In this document: one piece after another, positions 38,901 to 53,777 of the stretch | Layout of the letters: each line of letters begins with the position of its first letter | Position numbering within the stretch: position 1 is the stretch's first letter | Assembly: GCA_029690005.1 (NCBI GenBank) | Contig: CP121458.1 | Span: forward strand, 4,092,001 to 4,156,000 | Source: Prescottella defluvii | GTDB taxonomy: Bacteria; Actinomycetota; Actinomycetes; Mycobacteriales; Mycobacteriaceae | Reading direction: 5' to 3' | Length of the DNA: 64,000 nt | The notes under the pieces: generated by a model | The model's database searches: none | What the model was told of the DNA's origin: nothing | What the model saw: the letters and a program-made list of their open reading frames with translations, nothing else | Made by a program: the position numbers and the translations under genes

Positions 38901-39928
38901 CTACTTCTTCTGCGCGACGGCCGCGTCGTCGGCAGCCTCGACGGCGTCCTTCTCGACAGGAGTGTTGCGGGTCTTGATCAGGCTCGCGACCGCGGTGATC
39001 ACGAGGACGCCGATGATCACGCTCAGCGACATCACCGTCGAGATCTCCGGTACCGCGACGTGCTGGCCGCCGTTGATGAACGGCAGGGTGTTCTCGTGCA
39101 GCGCGTGCAGCACCAGCTTGACGCCGATGAACGCCAGGATGATCGACAGACCGTAGGACAGGTAGACCAGGCGCTCGAGCAGCCCGCCGATGAGGAAGAA
39201 CAGCTGGCGCAGGCCCATGAGCGCGAACGCGTTCGCGGTGAACACCAGGTACGGCTCCTGCGTGAGGCCGTAGATCGCGGGGATCGAGTCGAGCGCGAAC
39301 AGCACGTCGGTGAAACCGATGACGACCAGTGCCAGCAGCAGCGGCGTCACCATCCGCTTGCCGTCGACCTTGGTGATCAGCTTGTCGCCGTCGTATTCCT
39401 CGGTGGTCGGCAGGAACCGCTTGAGGGTCCGGACCAGCTTGTTCTCACGGTCCTGCTCGGACTCCGGACCGTGACCGGCGTCCTTGATCAGCTTGGCCGC
39501 CGTGTAGATGAGGAACGCGCCGAACAGGTAGAACACCCAGCTGTAGGTATTGATCGCCGCGGCACCGACCGCAATGAACGCACCACGCATCACGAGCGCC
39601 ATCACGATGCCGATCAGCAGGACCTTCTGCTGGTACTCACGTGGCACCGAGAACGTCGACATGATGATCACGAAGACGAACAGGTTGTCGACCGACAGTG
39701 CCTTCTCGGTGACGAAGCCGGCGAAATACTCACCGCCGAACGTGGTTCCCCAGACCGCCATCACGAAGAGTCCGAACGCGATCGCCAGCCCGATGTAGAC
39801 CGCGGACCAGAACGCCGATTCACGGAACGTCGGAGCGTGCGGGGTGCGCACATGCGCGAAGAAGTCGAAGACGAAGAGTCCGAGAATCACCAAACAGGTG
39901 AGGATCCAGACAAGGGGGATACGTGCAT
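38901..39928 (-). CDS. TerC-family integral membrane protein (probable Mn2+ exporter; frame broken at the start)
   Basis: About 342 residues with 7-9 membrane helices. The TerC signatures SVDNLFVFVIIMSTF and FTDVLFALDSIPAIYGLT contain the acidic residues thought to bind metal. The likely start is the ATG at 39926-39928 with GGAGG ten bases upstream, giving MHVSPLVWILTCLVILGL if one C is restored to the C run near 39915. As sequenced, the downstream frame opens instead at a GTG (39959) that lies inside a hairpin and lacks a ribosome site. TerC/Alx proteins work in manganese efflux and metalation of exported proteins. A manganese riboswitch-like leader precedes it. Corresponds to the Rv2723 family. 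Confidence 0.87.
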
Positions 39929-39938
39929 CAGCGATGGT

Positions 39939-40087
39939 CCTCCGGTAGGTACGTTTCACTACCGGAGGTCTCTCCCACCGATTCGACGGCGAGAATGCCG
40001 TGTCGAATCAGCCGACAGAACCGGAGCGGCAACGTTGCCCCTCGTGTTGACGAGTCTGTCGCAGGATCGGGGATACTCCCCTCCAAA
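39939..40087 (-). promoter_or_regulatory. Probable yybP-ykoY (Mn2+) riboswitch upstream of terC
   Basis: Minus-strand leader. The 5' side reads GGAGGGGAGTATCC (from 40084) and the 3' side GGGAGAGACCTCC (to 39964): the GGGGAGUA and GAGACC elements of the yybP-ykoY family, closed by a GGAGG/CCTCC stem. Inside are hairpins CTCGT-CAAC-ACGAG, GGCAACGTTGCC, and a longer GATTCGAC...GTCGAATC arm. The CCTCCGGTAG that closes the stem can instead pair perfectly with CTACCGGAGG (39948-39939), which holds the terC ribosome site. Metal binding would free that site, an ON switch for translation (inference). Confidence 0.7.
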
Positions 40088-40145
40088 AGCGTCTTCTATT
40101 CAACCACAGGTGCACCCCAAAGTCAGAACACGCAGGACAAACCGG

Positions 40146-42901
40146 TCAGTCCGCGCTCTCGCCCGCGTTCGGATCGCCGCCCCGGATCGACCACAGCAGC
40201 CCATCGAGCTCGTCGGGCTTGACGAGCACCTCACGCGCCTTCGAGCCCTCACTGGGCCCGACGATCTCGCGTGTCTCCATCAGGTCCATCAGGCGACCCG
40301 CCTTGGCGAACCCGACGCGCAGCTTGCGTTGCAGCATCGACGTCGAACCGAACTGGCTCGAGACCACGAGTTCGACCGCCTGGAGAAACACATCCATGTC
40401 GTCGCCGATGTCGGGGTCGACGTCCTTCTTGTCCCCGCCTTCGCCGCCGTCACACCTTCGGTGTACTCGGGCTCGGCCTGGTTCTTCGCGAAATCGACGA
40501 CGGCGGCGATCTCTTCGTCGGTGATGAAGGCACCCTGCATACGGATCGGCTTGCCCGCACCCATCGGCAGGAACAACCCGTCACCCATGCCGATGAGCTT
40601 CTCGGCGCCCGGCTGGTCGAGGATGACCCGGGAGTCGGTGAGCGACGACGTCGCGAACGCGAGCCGGGACGGCACGTTGGTCTTGATCAGACCCGTGACG
40701 ACGTCGACCGACGGTCGCTGCGTCGCGAGCACGAGGTGGATTCCGGCGGCACGCGCCTTCTGCGTGATCCGGACGATCGCCTCCTCGACATCCCGCGGCG
40801 CGGTCATCATCAGGTCGGCGAGCTCGTCGACGATCGCGAGGATGTACGGGTACGGCTTGTAGACCCGTTCGCTGCCGAGCGGTGCGGTGATGTCGCCGGA
40901 CTTGACCTTGGCGTTGAAGTCGTCGATGTGACGGACACGGCTGGCCTGCATGTCCTGGTAGCGCTGCTCCATCTCCTCGACCAGCCAGGCGAGCGCCGCG
41001 GCGGCCTTCTTGGGCTGCGTGATGATCGGCGTGATCAGGTGCGGAATGCCCTCGTACGGGGTGAGCTCGACCATCTTGGGGTCGATGAGGATCATCCGGA
41101 CCTCGTCCGGGGTCGCGCGGGTGAGCAACGACACGAGCATCGAGTTCACGAAGCTCGACTTACCGGAGCCGGTGGAACCAGCGACCAACAGGTGCGGCAT
41201 CTTCGCCAGGTTGGCGCTGACGAAGTCGCCCTCGATGTCCTTGCCGAGACCGATCACGAGCGGATGGTGGTCCTTGCGCGTCGACGGGGCCACGAGGACG
41301 TCCGACAGGCGGACCATCTCACGGTCGGAGTTGGGCACCTCGATACCGACGGCGGACTTGCCGGGGATCGGCGCGAGCAACCGGACGTTGTCGGTCGCCA
41401 CCGCATACGCGATGTTGCGGGCGAGTGCGGTGATCTTCTCGACCTTGACGCCCGGACCGAGTTCCACCTCGTACCGGGTGACCGTCGGACCACGGGTGTA
41501 CCCGGTGACGGCGGCATCGATCTTGAACTGTTCGAGGACCTCGCTGATCGCCTCGATCATGGCGTCGTTGGCCTTGCTGCCGGTCTTGGGCGGGTCACCC
41601 TCGACCAGCAACGACAGCGGCGGCAGCGCGTAGTCGCCCTCGACCACCCGGTCGGGGACGAACGCGTCTTCTTCGGCCGGCGGTGCAGGTTTCGGCGGAG
41701 GCGTCGGCGCGACGCGCGCACGTGCCTTGGGCCGGGCGGGCGGAGCGGGCTCCGCTTCGGGTGCCGGCTCGGGTTCGGGTTCCGGCGGGGCCGGGCGTGG
41801 TCGGGATCGCCCGGGTCCCACAGGCCGAGCACCTCGGTGGCCGTGTCGGCGTGGACCTCGTCGGTCGGATAGTTCTCCTCCGGCGTGCTGCGGCGGCTGC
41901 GCGGTGTGCGCCGCGTCGGCCGAGCAGGGACGGCGCCGTCGACCGGGTAGCCGTCCGCGTCGAACAGGCTGGGTCGTAGTCGTCGGATCCGCGGTCGCCG
42001 TCGTGGTCGTCGTCGAAGTCGGGATCGTCGGCGTGGTCGTACGCGTAGTCGTCGTCGTACGAGGTGCCGAACCAGGACCGCAGCCGTCCGGGCACCTCAC
42101 GCACCGTGGTTCCGGTCAGCAGCAGGACGCCGAAGAACATAGCCATGAGCAGCAGCGGGACCGACAGCCATTGGGTCACGCCGTTGGTGAGCGGACCGGC
42201 GACGACGTAACCGACGACACCGGCGCCCTCCGGCCACCCGTTGGACGTGGCCGGTGAACCGGACGCGATGTGCCACAGTCCGACGGCGGGCAGTCCGACG
42301 AGCAGCGAGCCGAGGATCAGGCGGGGTCGGATCTCGGGCTTGGGTTCGGTCCGCATCAGCACGACCGCGATCGCGACGCCCAGGATCGGCAGCACCGCCG
42401 CCACGGCCCCGACGACCGCACGCACGGCCGCCTCGATCCACTCCCCACCGGTCCGCCGGCGGAGAACCACATGCCTCCGGCGATGACGACGCTGACCGCG
42501 ATCAGCCCGAGGGCGATGCCGTCGCGTCGGTGGCCGTGTTCGATGTCGGCGGCCTTGCCCATCGTCCGGGTGGTGGCGCCCACTCCCTTGGCGACCATCG
42601 ACCAGCCGGCGCCGATGCCCCGGCCGACCGACGCCAGCGTGCCGGCGCCGCGCGAGGACTTGGCGGCGGGGCGACGCCCACCGGCGCCGCCGCGGGCCGC
42701 CGGTTTGCGGGCCGTCGACGAACGGGACGCGGCAGGCTTGCGCTGACCTGCGGGCTTGCGCGCGCTCGACGCCGACTTGGCGCGTCCCGACGCCCGGTTT
42801 CCGGATGCGGTGGAGCCTCGCGCTGCAGAGGTCGAGCGCGCACGAGTCCCCGACGTGGATGCTGTAGAACTCGATCCGCGGGCGCTCGTCTTCCCTGCCA
42901 T
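40146..42901 (-). CDS. ftsK: DNA translocase FtsK/SpoIIIE (four frame breaks)
   Basis: About 919 residues. N-terminal Lys/Arg/Ser-rich tail ([20 protein letters not shown]), four membrane segments between about residues 130 and 260 ([30 protein letters not shown] and others), an acidic Asp-rich and Pro/Glu-rich linker, then the motor with Walker [11 protein letters not shown] (about residue 577), Walker [11 protein letters not shown], and the C-terminal winged-helix gamma domain ([20 protein letters not shown]) that reads KOPS. Breaks, each a missing G or C: about 42447, 41968, 41800 and 40437. Exactly four added bases make the length a multiple of three. Pumps DNA through the septum for chromosome-dimer resolution. 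Confidence 0.94.
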
Positions 42902-43000
42902 ACAGGTCAGGTTAGTCGCTGCGGCCCCATCGGGACCATCCGCAACACACGTCCCACCCGTTCACCTGCCGCAACACCGCCGCGCGGACAACTCCCCGAG

Positions 43001-43623
43001 TCACAAGCTGCGATCGAGGGCGGTGACGGCCGCCACATTCTCCGCGGTGCCGTCGAACTCCAGGCGGACCTCGTCGCGACCGAACGCATGCATCAGCAGT
43101 TCGCCCGGCTCGCCGCGCAGCGTGACGGTGGCCGCCCCCGTCGACCGCACCGTCGTGCGCTTACCGTCGGGGCGTTCGAGCACGACGGTCACCGGGGACT
43201 TTCGATAGCTGCGTCGCCCGATTCCGGACGCGGTGGTCCAGAGCTTGTTCTGCATACCGGCCGGCAGGGTGCGCACCGTCCAGTCGGGCTGAGCCCGCCG
43301 CACGTCCTCGTGGTGGACGAACATTTCCGCGAGGTTCGCCTGCTCGTCCACCAAACGGAACGGGGACCACAGCGGAGGACCGGTTCGCACGTCCTCGAGC
43401 AGCGCGTTCCAGTCCTTGCGGGCGATGCCTCGCTGCACGCGTTCGGTGCGGCCGGACAGCGCGGGGACCATGATCCGGGCGCGGCGTCGAGTCGGCGCTC
43501 GCGCAGCACCAGGTGCGCGGCCAGATCGCGCGCGGTCCAGTCGCCGCACAGCGTCGGCGCGTCCGGACCGGCGGCGCGCATGGTGTCCACGAGGGCGTGG
43601 CGTTCGTCACGGGCGTAAGGCAC
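43001..43623 (-). CDS. TIGR03085-family metal-binding protein (frame broken)
   Basis: About 207 residues. The N-terminus (MPYARDERHALVDTMRAAGP, LCGDWTARDLAAHLVLRERR) has the DinB/mycothiol maleylpyruvate isomerase-like helical pattern; a missing G at about 43465 leads to IMVPALSGRTERVQRGIARK, FVHHEDVRRAQPDW and GRDEVRLEFDGTAENVAAV. The actinomycete-only TIGR03085 group has the His ligands of that fold (HL, HHED). Reaction unknown. Lies upstream of ftsK on the same strand, 99 bp apart. Confidence 0.78.
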
Positions 43624-43720
43624 ACCACACCGTAACCGGATCTCGACTCGTCCGCGCGAACTCGTCGTCCCCGACTTCTACCGTGGAAGGCGGGACCGGA
43701 CGCGGCGAGAGGAGCGACGA

Positions 43721-44150
43721 ATGTCGAAGACCACGATGTCCGAGAACGAGCGGGAGCAGTTCCTCGCGGACAAACACGTCGGAGTGATCGCCGCCGAACG
43801 CGACGGCCGTGCTCCGCTGGCGGTGCCGGTCTGGTACCACTACTCCCCGGCGGCGAGGTCATGGTGTGGACCGAACGCGGCACCGTCAAGGAACGTCTCA
43901 TCCGCGCGGGCGGCCGGTTCAGCCTGTGTGCGCAGCAGGAGGATCCCCCTACCGGTACGTGAGCGTCGAGGGGCCGGCAACGTTCCAGGACGACGTCACC
44001 GCCGACGACGTGCGGCCGCTGGTGCGCCGCTACCTGCCCGACGCCGACGCCGAGGTGTTCATCGCCGAATCGTTCAACGACAAGTCCGTCGTGATCCGGA
44101 TGCGCCCGGAGCGGTGGTTCACGGTCGACTACGGAAAGCTGCAGTCCTGA
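43721..44150 (+). CDS. Pyridoxamine 5'-phosphate oxidase-like / F420-type split-barrel protein (two frame breaks)
   Basis: About 143 residues. MSENEREQFLADKHVGVIAA and PLAVPVWYHYSPGGEVMVWT belong to the FMN/F420-binding split-barrel superfamily, with VKERLIRAGGRFSLCAQQED and YRYVSVEGPATFQDDV following. Missing C's at about 43849 and 43948 split it. The AVPVWY motif is common in F420-linked Rv1155-like enzymes. Cofactor cannot be told from sequence alone. Convergent with the DUF1992 gene. Confidence 0.8.
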
Positions 44151-44153
44151 CGG

Positions 44154-44723
44154 TCACGCCGTCGAACGCCGCCACCGGAACGGCCACCCGAATCGGCGAC
44201 GCCGCCCGAAACGCACTTCACCCCTGCGGATCTCGGCGTATCCGGCCTCGGCGAGCGCGGCACTGGCGAGCGCCCGACGGGCCCTGCGCTGCTCGTCGTC
44301 GACAACACCGATGTCGACGACCGGTGCGGTCGTCCGGTCCTGCCGCCACTGCTCCACGACCTCGTCGGCGTCGACCCGGCGGATCGGCACCTGCGGGCCG
44401 GACGGGTTGCGCAGCCACACGGCGATCCTGCGGTTGATCCGCGCCACCTCGTCGCGGACCTCGCGCTCCGTGCGCGCGGTACGCACGATCTCGGGAAGCC
44501 GTTCGATGTCCTTGCGCAGCCGCAGTGGCTCCGGCAGCAGCTCGTCGGCCGAGAGTCCCTCACGCCGGAGGTAGCCGCGCACCCACCAGTCGTCACCGCC
44601 CAGCCTGGGGATCGGCTTGCCGGCGCCCTCGAGGTTCTCGAACTCGCCACGCTCGTACGCGCCGCGGATCTGGGTTTCGACCCACGACTCGAACGTGGCG
44701 CGCAGCGGCTTGCGCTCGGTCAT
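44154..44723 (-). CDS. DUF1992 (DnaJ homologue subfamily C member 28-like) protein
   Basis: Intact 189 residues. The DUF1992 core is near the start: FESWVETQIRGAYERGEFEN, then LEGAGKPIPRLGGDDWWVRG. The rest is helical and charged, with a strongly basic C-terminus (RRRRFGWPFRWRRS). No J-domain is present. Role unknown in bacteria. The gene faces the split-barrel gene, with three bases between stops, and lies downstream of rnj. Confidence 0.8.
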   Translation of the reverse strand: MTERKPLRATFESWVETQIRGAYERGEFENLEGAGKPIPRLGGDDWWVRGYLRREGLSADELLPEPLRLRKDIERLPEIVRTARTEREVRDEVARINRRIAVWLRNPSGPQVPIRRVDADEVVEQWRQDRTTAPVVDIGVVDDEQRRARRALASAALAEAGYAEIRRGEVRFGRRRRFGWPFRWRRSTA

Positions 44724-44767
44724 GGCGGGACATCCTCCTCACCCGCCATTGTGCGCGTGACCCGGGG

Positions 44768-48393
<3,626 letters not shown>

Positions 48394-48477
48394 CGCTCAC
48401 CCTCCCGGGATGGTCGTCGATTCACCTCGACCGACCCTATCGCCACGCAGTCGCGGTCACCGGTGCAACACATCCCG

Positions 48478-48944
48478 TCATGCCGGCTCGACGCTGCCAT
48501 GCAACTGTTCGACGGCACGGACCAGCGGGGCGAGCTCGGGTTCGGCAGCTGCCTGGTCGAGCGCCTCGCGCAGGGCGCTGTTGTGAGTGGGACGCGCCTC
48601 GTCGAGCAAGCGTCGCCCCTCGTCGGTGACATCGGTGTAGATGCCTCGGCGGTCGGTAGGACACAGGTAACGCGAGAGCAGCCCGCGGTCTTCCAGGCGG
48701 GTCACCAGGCGTGTGGTGGCGCTCTGACTGAGGACGACGGAGTCCGCGACCTGCCGCATCTGCAGATGTCCGCCCTCGCCGTCGTGCTGGCGACTCAGCA
48801 CGTCCAGGAGTGAGTACTGCGCGCGCTCAACTGGTGACCGGCCTGCAGTGCGCGTTCGACCCTGCCCTCGATACGCCCGTGCAGCAACGAGAGCGCCGAC
48901 CAACTGTGCGCGAGTGCGGTCATCGCTGGATCGGTGGCGGTCAT
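48478..48944 (-). CDS. MarR-family transcriptional regulator (frame broken)
   Basis: About 155 residues from ATG 48942-48944 (MTATDPAMTALAHSWSAL), preceded by GAGGGAG. One base is missing near 48822, after which YSLLDVLSRQHDGEGGHLQM, the winged helix MRQVADSVVLSQSATTRLVT and RLEDRGLLSRYLCPTDRRG follow. The DRRG wing is diagnostic. Divergent from an MFS exporter over 165 bp, so likely its repressor. Confidence 0.88.
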
Positions 48945-49109
48945 GGTGAAGCTCCCTCGGTCGGACGGTGCGAACGGTTGGCGCCGGCAGAAGCCCAGCT
49001 ATTGCATACCTCACTATACCCGCGCTTGCGAATAGTCAGCGTCTGCAATTATTGTTTCCGCTCGTAAGACGCGTTCGCGTACCTTCACCTTGCACAAAGG
49101 ATCGTCCTC
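48945..49109. promoter_or_regulatory. AT-richer divergent promoter region, MarR gene and MFS gene
   Basis: Contains ATTGCATACC (from 48999) and a loose dyad TTGC-N15-GCAA (about 49025-49047), candidates for a MarR operator. Noticeably less GC-rich than neighbouring DNA. No gene. Confidence 0.4.
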
Positions 49110-50312
49110 ATGCCGCTCGCACTCCTGGCACTGGCAATGGGAGCCTTCGGAATCGGCACCACAGAATTCGTCGTCATGGGCCTGTTGCCCCAGATGGGCG
49201 CCGACCTGGGTGTGTCCGTGCCGACGGCCGGCTTCCTGGTCACCGGCTACGCCCTGGGCGTCATGATCGGCGCACCACTCATGACCGTCCTCGGCACCAA
49301 GATCTCTCGCAAGAACATGCTCATGCTGCTCATGGGCCTGTTCATCCTCGGCAACCTGGTCACCGCCGTCGCCCCGATCTTCGCCGTCGTGCTGATCGGC
49401 CGCGTCGTGGCCTCGTTGGCCCATGGCGCCTTCTTCGGTATCGGCTCCGTCGTCGCCGCCGAACTGGTCGCTCCCGAGAAGAAGGCCGGCGCCATCGCCA
49501 TGATGTTCACCGGCCTGACCGTGGCCAACGTCGTCGGCGTGCCCATGGGCACCTTCGTGGGCCAGACCGCCGGCTGGCGCGTGACCTTCCTGATCGTCGC
49601 CGCCCTCGGCGTCCTCGGCCTGGCCGGCGTCGCCAAGCTCGTACCCGACGTGCCGAAGCCGGACGGTGTCCAGCTACGACACGAGCTCGCCGCCTTCAAG
49701 AACACCCAGGTCGTTCCGGCCATGGCCATGACGGTTCTCGGGTTCGGGGGCGTGTTCGCGGCAATCACCTACATCGCGCCGATGGTGACCGGGGTGAGCG
49801 GGTTCGCGGAATCCTCCGTCACCTGGCTGATGGTCGTTTTCGGCCTGGGCATGGTGGTCGGCAACCTCGTCGGCGGCCGTTGCGCCGACCGCAAGCTCAT
49901 GCCGATGCTCTACACCGCACTGGGAGGCCTCGCGCTGGTCCTGGGACTCTTCACCTTCCTGGCCTCCGACAAGCTCTTCTCCGTCGTTGCCGTCTTCCTC
50001 ATCGGCGCACTCGGTTTCGCAACCGTCCCACCGCTGCAGAAGCGCGTCTTGGACTACGCCCACGGCGCTCCGACGCTGGCCTCGGCCGCAAACATCGGCG
50101 CCTTCAACCTGGGCAACGCACTGTCCGCCTGGCTCGGCGGCCTGGTGATCTCCGCCGGCCTCGGCTACACCGCTCCCAACGCGGTCGGTGCCGTCCTGGC
50201 TGCCGCAGCGCTGGCGCTGGCAGTCGTCTCACATCGACTCGAGAAGCACCCGACGCGCACCACCGTCGCCACGGCCGACCCGAACCCCGTGACGGCTTCC
50301 GTCCACGCCTGA
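49110..50312 (+). CDS. MFS transporter, DHA1 drug-efflux type
   Basis: Intact 400 residues, 12 predicted helices. The N-terminus [20 protein letters not shown] and the motif [19 protein letters not shown] are typical of AraJ/YdhP-like DHA1 transporters; motif C ([15 protein letters not shown]) points to antiporters. Substrate unknown. Followed by the aldo-keto reductase gene after 70 bp and controlled most likely by the divergent MarR protein. Codon choice is strongly C-ending and free of indels, unlike neighbouring genes. Confidence 0.88.
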   Translation: MPLALLALAMGAFGIGTTEFVVMGLLPQMGADLGVSVPTAGFLVTGYALGVMIGAPLMTVLGTKISRKNMLMLLMGLFILGNLVTAVAPIFAVVLIGRVVASLAHGAFFGIGSVVAAELVAPEKKAGAIAMMFTGLTVANVVGVPMGTFVGQTAGWRVTFLIVAALGVLGLAGVAKLVPDVPKPDGVQLRHELAAFKNTQVVPAMAMTVLGFGGVFAAITYIAPMVTGVSGFAESSVTWLMVVFGLGMVVGNLVGGRCADRKLMPMLYTALGGLALVLGLFTFLASDKLFSVVAVFLIGALGFATVPPLQKRVLDYAHGAPTLASAANIGAFNLGNALSAWLGGLVISAGLGYTAPNAVGAVLAAAALALAVVSHRLEKHPTRTTVATADPNPVTASVHA

Positions 50313-50382
50313 CCGATCCCGGTCGCGCAACAGCCCCGTTTCTCCGTTCTCCCTCGACGTAAGCACCATGAAAGGAACCCTG

Positions 50383-51205
50383 ATGACTTCCGTACCGAAC
50401 GTGACACTCGACAACGGTGTAGCCATGCCGCAGTTGGGCTTCGGCGTTTTCCAGGTCCCGGACGACGAGACCGCCGCCGCGGTCACCAGCGCTTTGGAGG
50501 CCGGCTATCGCAGCATCGACACCGCCGCGATCTACGGCAACGAGCGTGGTGTCGGTAGGGCGATCGCCGCCTCCGGCCTCGCGCGCGAGGAGCTGTTCGT
50601 CACGACCAAGCTGTGGAACGAGGATCAGGGGTACGACCGGACCCTGGCCGCGTTCGACGCCTCTCGACAAGCTGGGGCTCGACTACGTCGACCTCTACCT
50701 CGTCCACTGGCCGGCCCCCGCGCGGAATTCGTTCGTGGAGAGCTACCGGGCGCTCGAGAAGATCCGCGCCGACGGACGTGTGCGCGCCATCGGTGTGTCC
50801 AACTTCCAGATTTCCCATCTGGAGCAACTTCTGGAGCACACCGGCATCACCCCGGCGGTCAATCAGGTGGAGTTGCATCCCGCCCTGCAGCAGACCGAGC
50901 TGCGCGCTTTCCACGCCGAGCACGGTATCGCCACGGAGGCGTGGAGCCCGCTGGCCCAGGGCGCGGTCCTCGGGGATGAAGCGATCGGGGCAATCGCGGC
51001 CGCGCACGGGGTCACTCCCGCGCAGGTGGTGCTGCGCTGGCATGTTCAGACCGGCAACATCGTGATCCCCAAGTCGGTCACCCCCGCCCGCATCCGGGCA
51101 AACCTCGACGTCTTCGGATTCGAGCTCACCGACGCCGACATGGCCACCCTGACGGGCCTCGACCGAGGCCTGCGTACCGGCCCGGACCCCGACATCTTCA
51201 GCTGA
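50383..51205 (+). CDS. Aldo/keto reductase, 2,5-diketo-D-gluconate reductase-like (frame broken)
   Basis: About 274 residues from ATG 50383. Tetrad residues: Asp in [12 protein letters not shown] with catalytic Tyr, Lys in VTTKLWNED, His in LVHWP (second frame). The C-terminal NADPH site is [17 protein letters not shown]. The break at about 50663 fits one extra base before [16 protein letters not shown]5-type NADPH-dependent carbonyl reductase, substrate unknown. It lies with the MFS gene in a unit likely induced by a toxic aldehyde or drug (inference). Confidence 0.88.
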
Positions 51206-51382
51206 CGCCATCCCTGCGGGGTGCTCGTCGACGGATGACGGGCACCCCGGGGCCGGTAGGAAACTGCTCCTCGCTCGTGGACGAGGCCGTCCGAGGCGCG
51301 GCAGACTGTGCCAGATCCCACACCGACTTTGGAGCCGGTCACTCTGGGACGACCAACCCGGGCGAACGAGAAGAAGGGCCTG

Positions 51383-53694
51383 ATGCCCACCGCTCGAGCG
51401 GGGAACCTTCCCCTCGATCTGACAAGCTTCGTCGGCCGCCGCGACGACGTCGCGGAGGTGAAGCGGTTGCTGACCGCCTCACGTCTGGTGACACTGACGG
51501 GCGTCGGTGGGGTGGGCAAGACGCGGCTCGCGCTGCGCGTCGCCGGCGACTCCCAGCGGGCGTTCAGCGCCGGGGTATGGCTCGTGGACCTGGCCGAACT
51601 GCAGGATCCCGATCTGGTGCCGGACACGGCGGCGGCCGCGCTCGACATCCAGGTGCTCTCTACCCAGCCGGTGACGGATCTGCTGATCCGGCACCTCGAG
51701 GACCGCCATCTGCTCCTGGTGCTCGACAACTGCGCGCACCTCGTCGGGGCGGTCGCAGGGCTCGTCGAGACGCTGCTGAGATCGTGCCCGCAACTGCACG
51801 TCCTCGCCACGAGCCGTGAACCGCTGCGCATTCAAGGCGAGCACCTGCTGCAGGTGCCGCCATTGGAATTGCCTGATCCGGACGGCCGGGAGCCGAGGCG
51901 CGATCCGAGCCGCTACGACGCGGTGGCGCTCTTCGTGGCGCGGGCCCGCACGGCGGTGCCCGGCTTCGAGCTCACCGCGGACAACGAGTACGAGATCGTC
52001 CAGATATGTCGGCGGGTGGACGGCCTGCCGCTGCCGATCGAGCTGGCGACGGCGCGGCTGCGCGCGATGTCCGTGCACCAGATCCTGGAGCGCCTGACCG
52101 ACCGGTACGCACTGTTGACCGGCAAAACCAGGGGTGTTCCCGTCAGGGGTGTTCCCACCAGGCAGCAGACCATGCGCCTGTGCATCGACTGGAGCTACGA
52201 ACTGTGCACTCGTGAGGAACGGCAGACGTGGGCTCGGCTGTCGGTGTTCGCGGGCGCATTCGAGCTCGGTGCCGCCGAAGCCATCTGCGGCACCGGCACG
52301 GTCGATGTGCTCGACATGACGACTTCCTTGGTCGACAAGTCCGTCCTGACACGCGAAGACGCGGGAGGCGTGGTCCGGTACCGGTTGCTCGACACGCTGC
52401 GCGAGTACGGACTCGTCCGTCTGCGGGAGATGGACGAGCACGCCGTGATGCGTCGACGACACCGGGACTGGTACGAGCAGCTGGTGTTGCAGCTGCGCCG
52501 CAACTGGATCAGTCCTCGGCAGGCGGAGGCCAAGCTCCGTCTCGAACGCGAGCAGTCGAACCTGCGCGAGGCGATCGAGTTCTGCCTGTCCACCCCCGGC
52601 GAAGCCGACCACGGGCTTCGGCTGGCGGTCGCCCTATTCCCGTTCTGGCTCTCCGACGGGCTGCTCGGCGAGGGTAGGTACTGGCTCGACCGGACACTGG
52701 ACCTCCAAGGAGGAAGACCGACCGTAGGCCAGGTCAAGGCACTGTCCGGGGCCTGCCTGCTCGCCGGGTACCAGGGCGACGTCGCGGCGGGTGAGGAATT
52801 CGCCGCGCGAGGTCGCGACCTCGCGCAGCGCCTCGGGGACACCACGTCGGAGGCCGTGGTCCTGCACGCCATGGGCTACCTGGCGGCTTTCAGCGGCGAC
52901 ATCCCGCGCGCCGTCGAGCGTCCGAGCGAGCCCTCGAGGTGTTCCGGTCCGAACGCAGCTTCGTTCGGCAGATCTCGACCGTGCTCGGTCTCTCGATAGC
53001 CCACGGACTTCTCGGGAACACGGCGGAGGCCGAGGACTACGACCGTCGGGGACTCGAAATCACCGAAGCCCGCGGCGAATCCATGTACAAGGGCTACGCC
53101 CACTGCGCGCTCGGGCTGGGGCTGTGGAAGACCGAGCCGGACCGTGCGACCGAATTGCTCGAAGAGGCACTGCGACTGGCCGATCGGGTGGACGACAAGT
53201 TGTCCGCCGCCATGTGCGTGGAAGCACTGGTGTGGATTGCGGCCGCCGATCACCGAGATCACCGTGCGGCAGTGCTGTTGGGAGCGGTGCAGACGCAGTG
53301 GCTCGCGGTGGGCAGCGCCGGTGTCGTGGCCCCGACACTGCAGGCGTATCACCGCGACGCCGAACACCGCGCCCGCAGCGCACTCGGCGACCGCGCCTTC
53401 TCCACAGACTTCCAGCGCGGCGCCGGCCTGTCTTTCGACGAAGCCGTCGGATATGCACTCGGAGAGGAACGGGTGAGTCCGTCAGGTCCGCCCACTTCGA
53501 CGGACATTCTCACCCCCCGCGAACGGCAGGTCGCAGACTTGGTGGCACAGGGCCTGACGGACAAGGCGATCGCGGCCAGGTTGGTCGTCTCTCCCCGCAC
53601 CGTGCACGGGCATGTCCAGCACGCGCTGACGAAGCTCGGATTCACCAAGCGGACGCAGATCGCCGCGTGGGTGATCGAACAGAACCGGGGCTGA
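51383..53694 (+). CDS. LuxR-family STAND/NB-ARC ATPase transcriptional regulator (frame broken)
   Basis: About 770 residues. N-terminal LTSFVGRRDDVAEVKRLL and Walker A LTGVGGVGKTRLAL, Walker B LLLVLDNCAHL, then ATSREPLRIQGE of the NB-ARC/AAA signal ATPases; the middle is TPR-like helical repeats; the end is a LuxR HTH (LTPRERQVADLVAQGLTDKA, SPRTVHGHVQHALTKLG). A missing base near 52928 breaks the TPR region (VERAERALEVFRSERSF). These large regulators oligomerise on ligand and ATP. Target genes unknown. Start could also be 51308, 75 bp upstream, with less similarity. Confidence 0.88.
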
Positions 53695-53723
53695 CCGTGC
53701 GAGAACGACACATGCCCGACACC

Positions 53724-53777
53724 ATGACGTCATATCAACCTTGAAATGACGCCAATATGGCGTCACACTGGCGTCAT
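53724..53777. promoter_or_regulatory. Operator cluster with palindromic TGACGYCA half-sites
   Basis: ATGACGTCAT (53724-53733), a 19-bp perfect palindrome TGACGCCAATATGGCGTCA (53747-53765), and another half-site TGGCGTCA (53769-53776) that runs into the ATG of the next gene. Looks like autoregulation by the ribbon-helix-helix protein encoded directly after it. Confidence 0.7.

Noticed and set aside
39929..39959. GTG at 39959 as the start of TerC
   Set aside because: It has no ribosome site and falls inside the leader hairpin; the ATG at 39928 has GGAGG ten bases upstream and fits the family if one C is restored.
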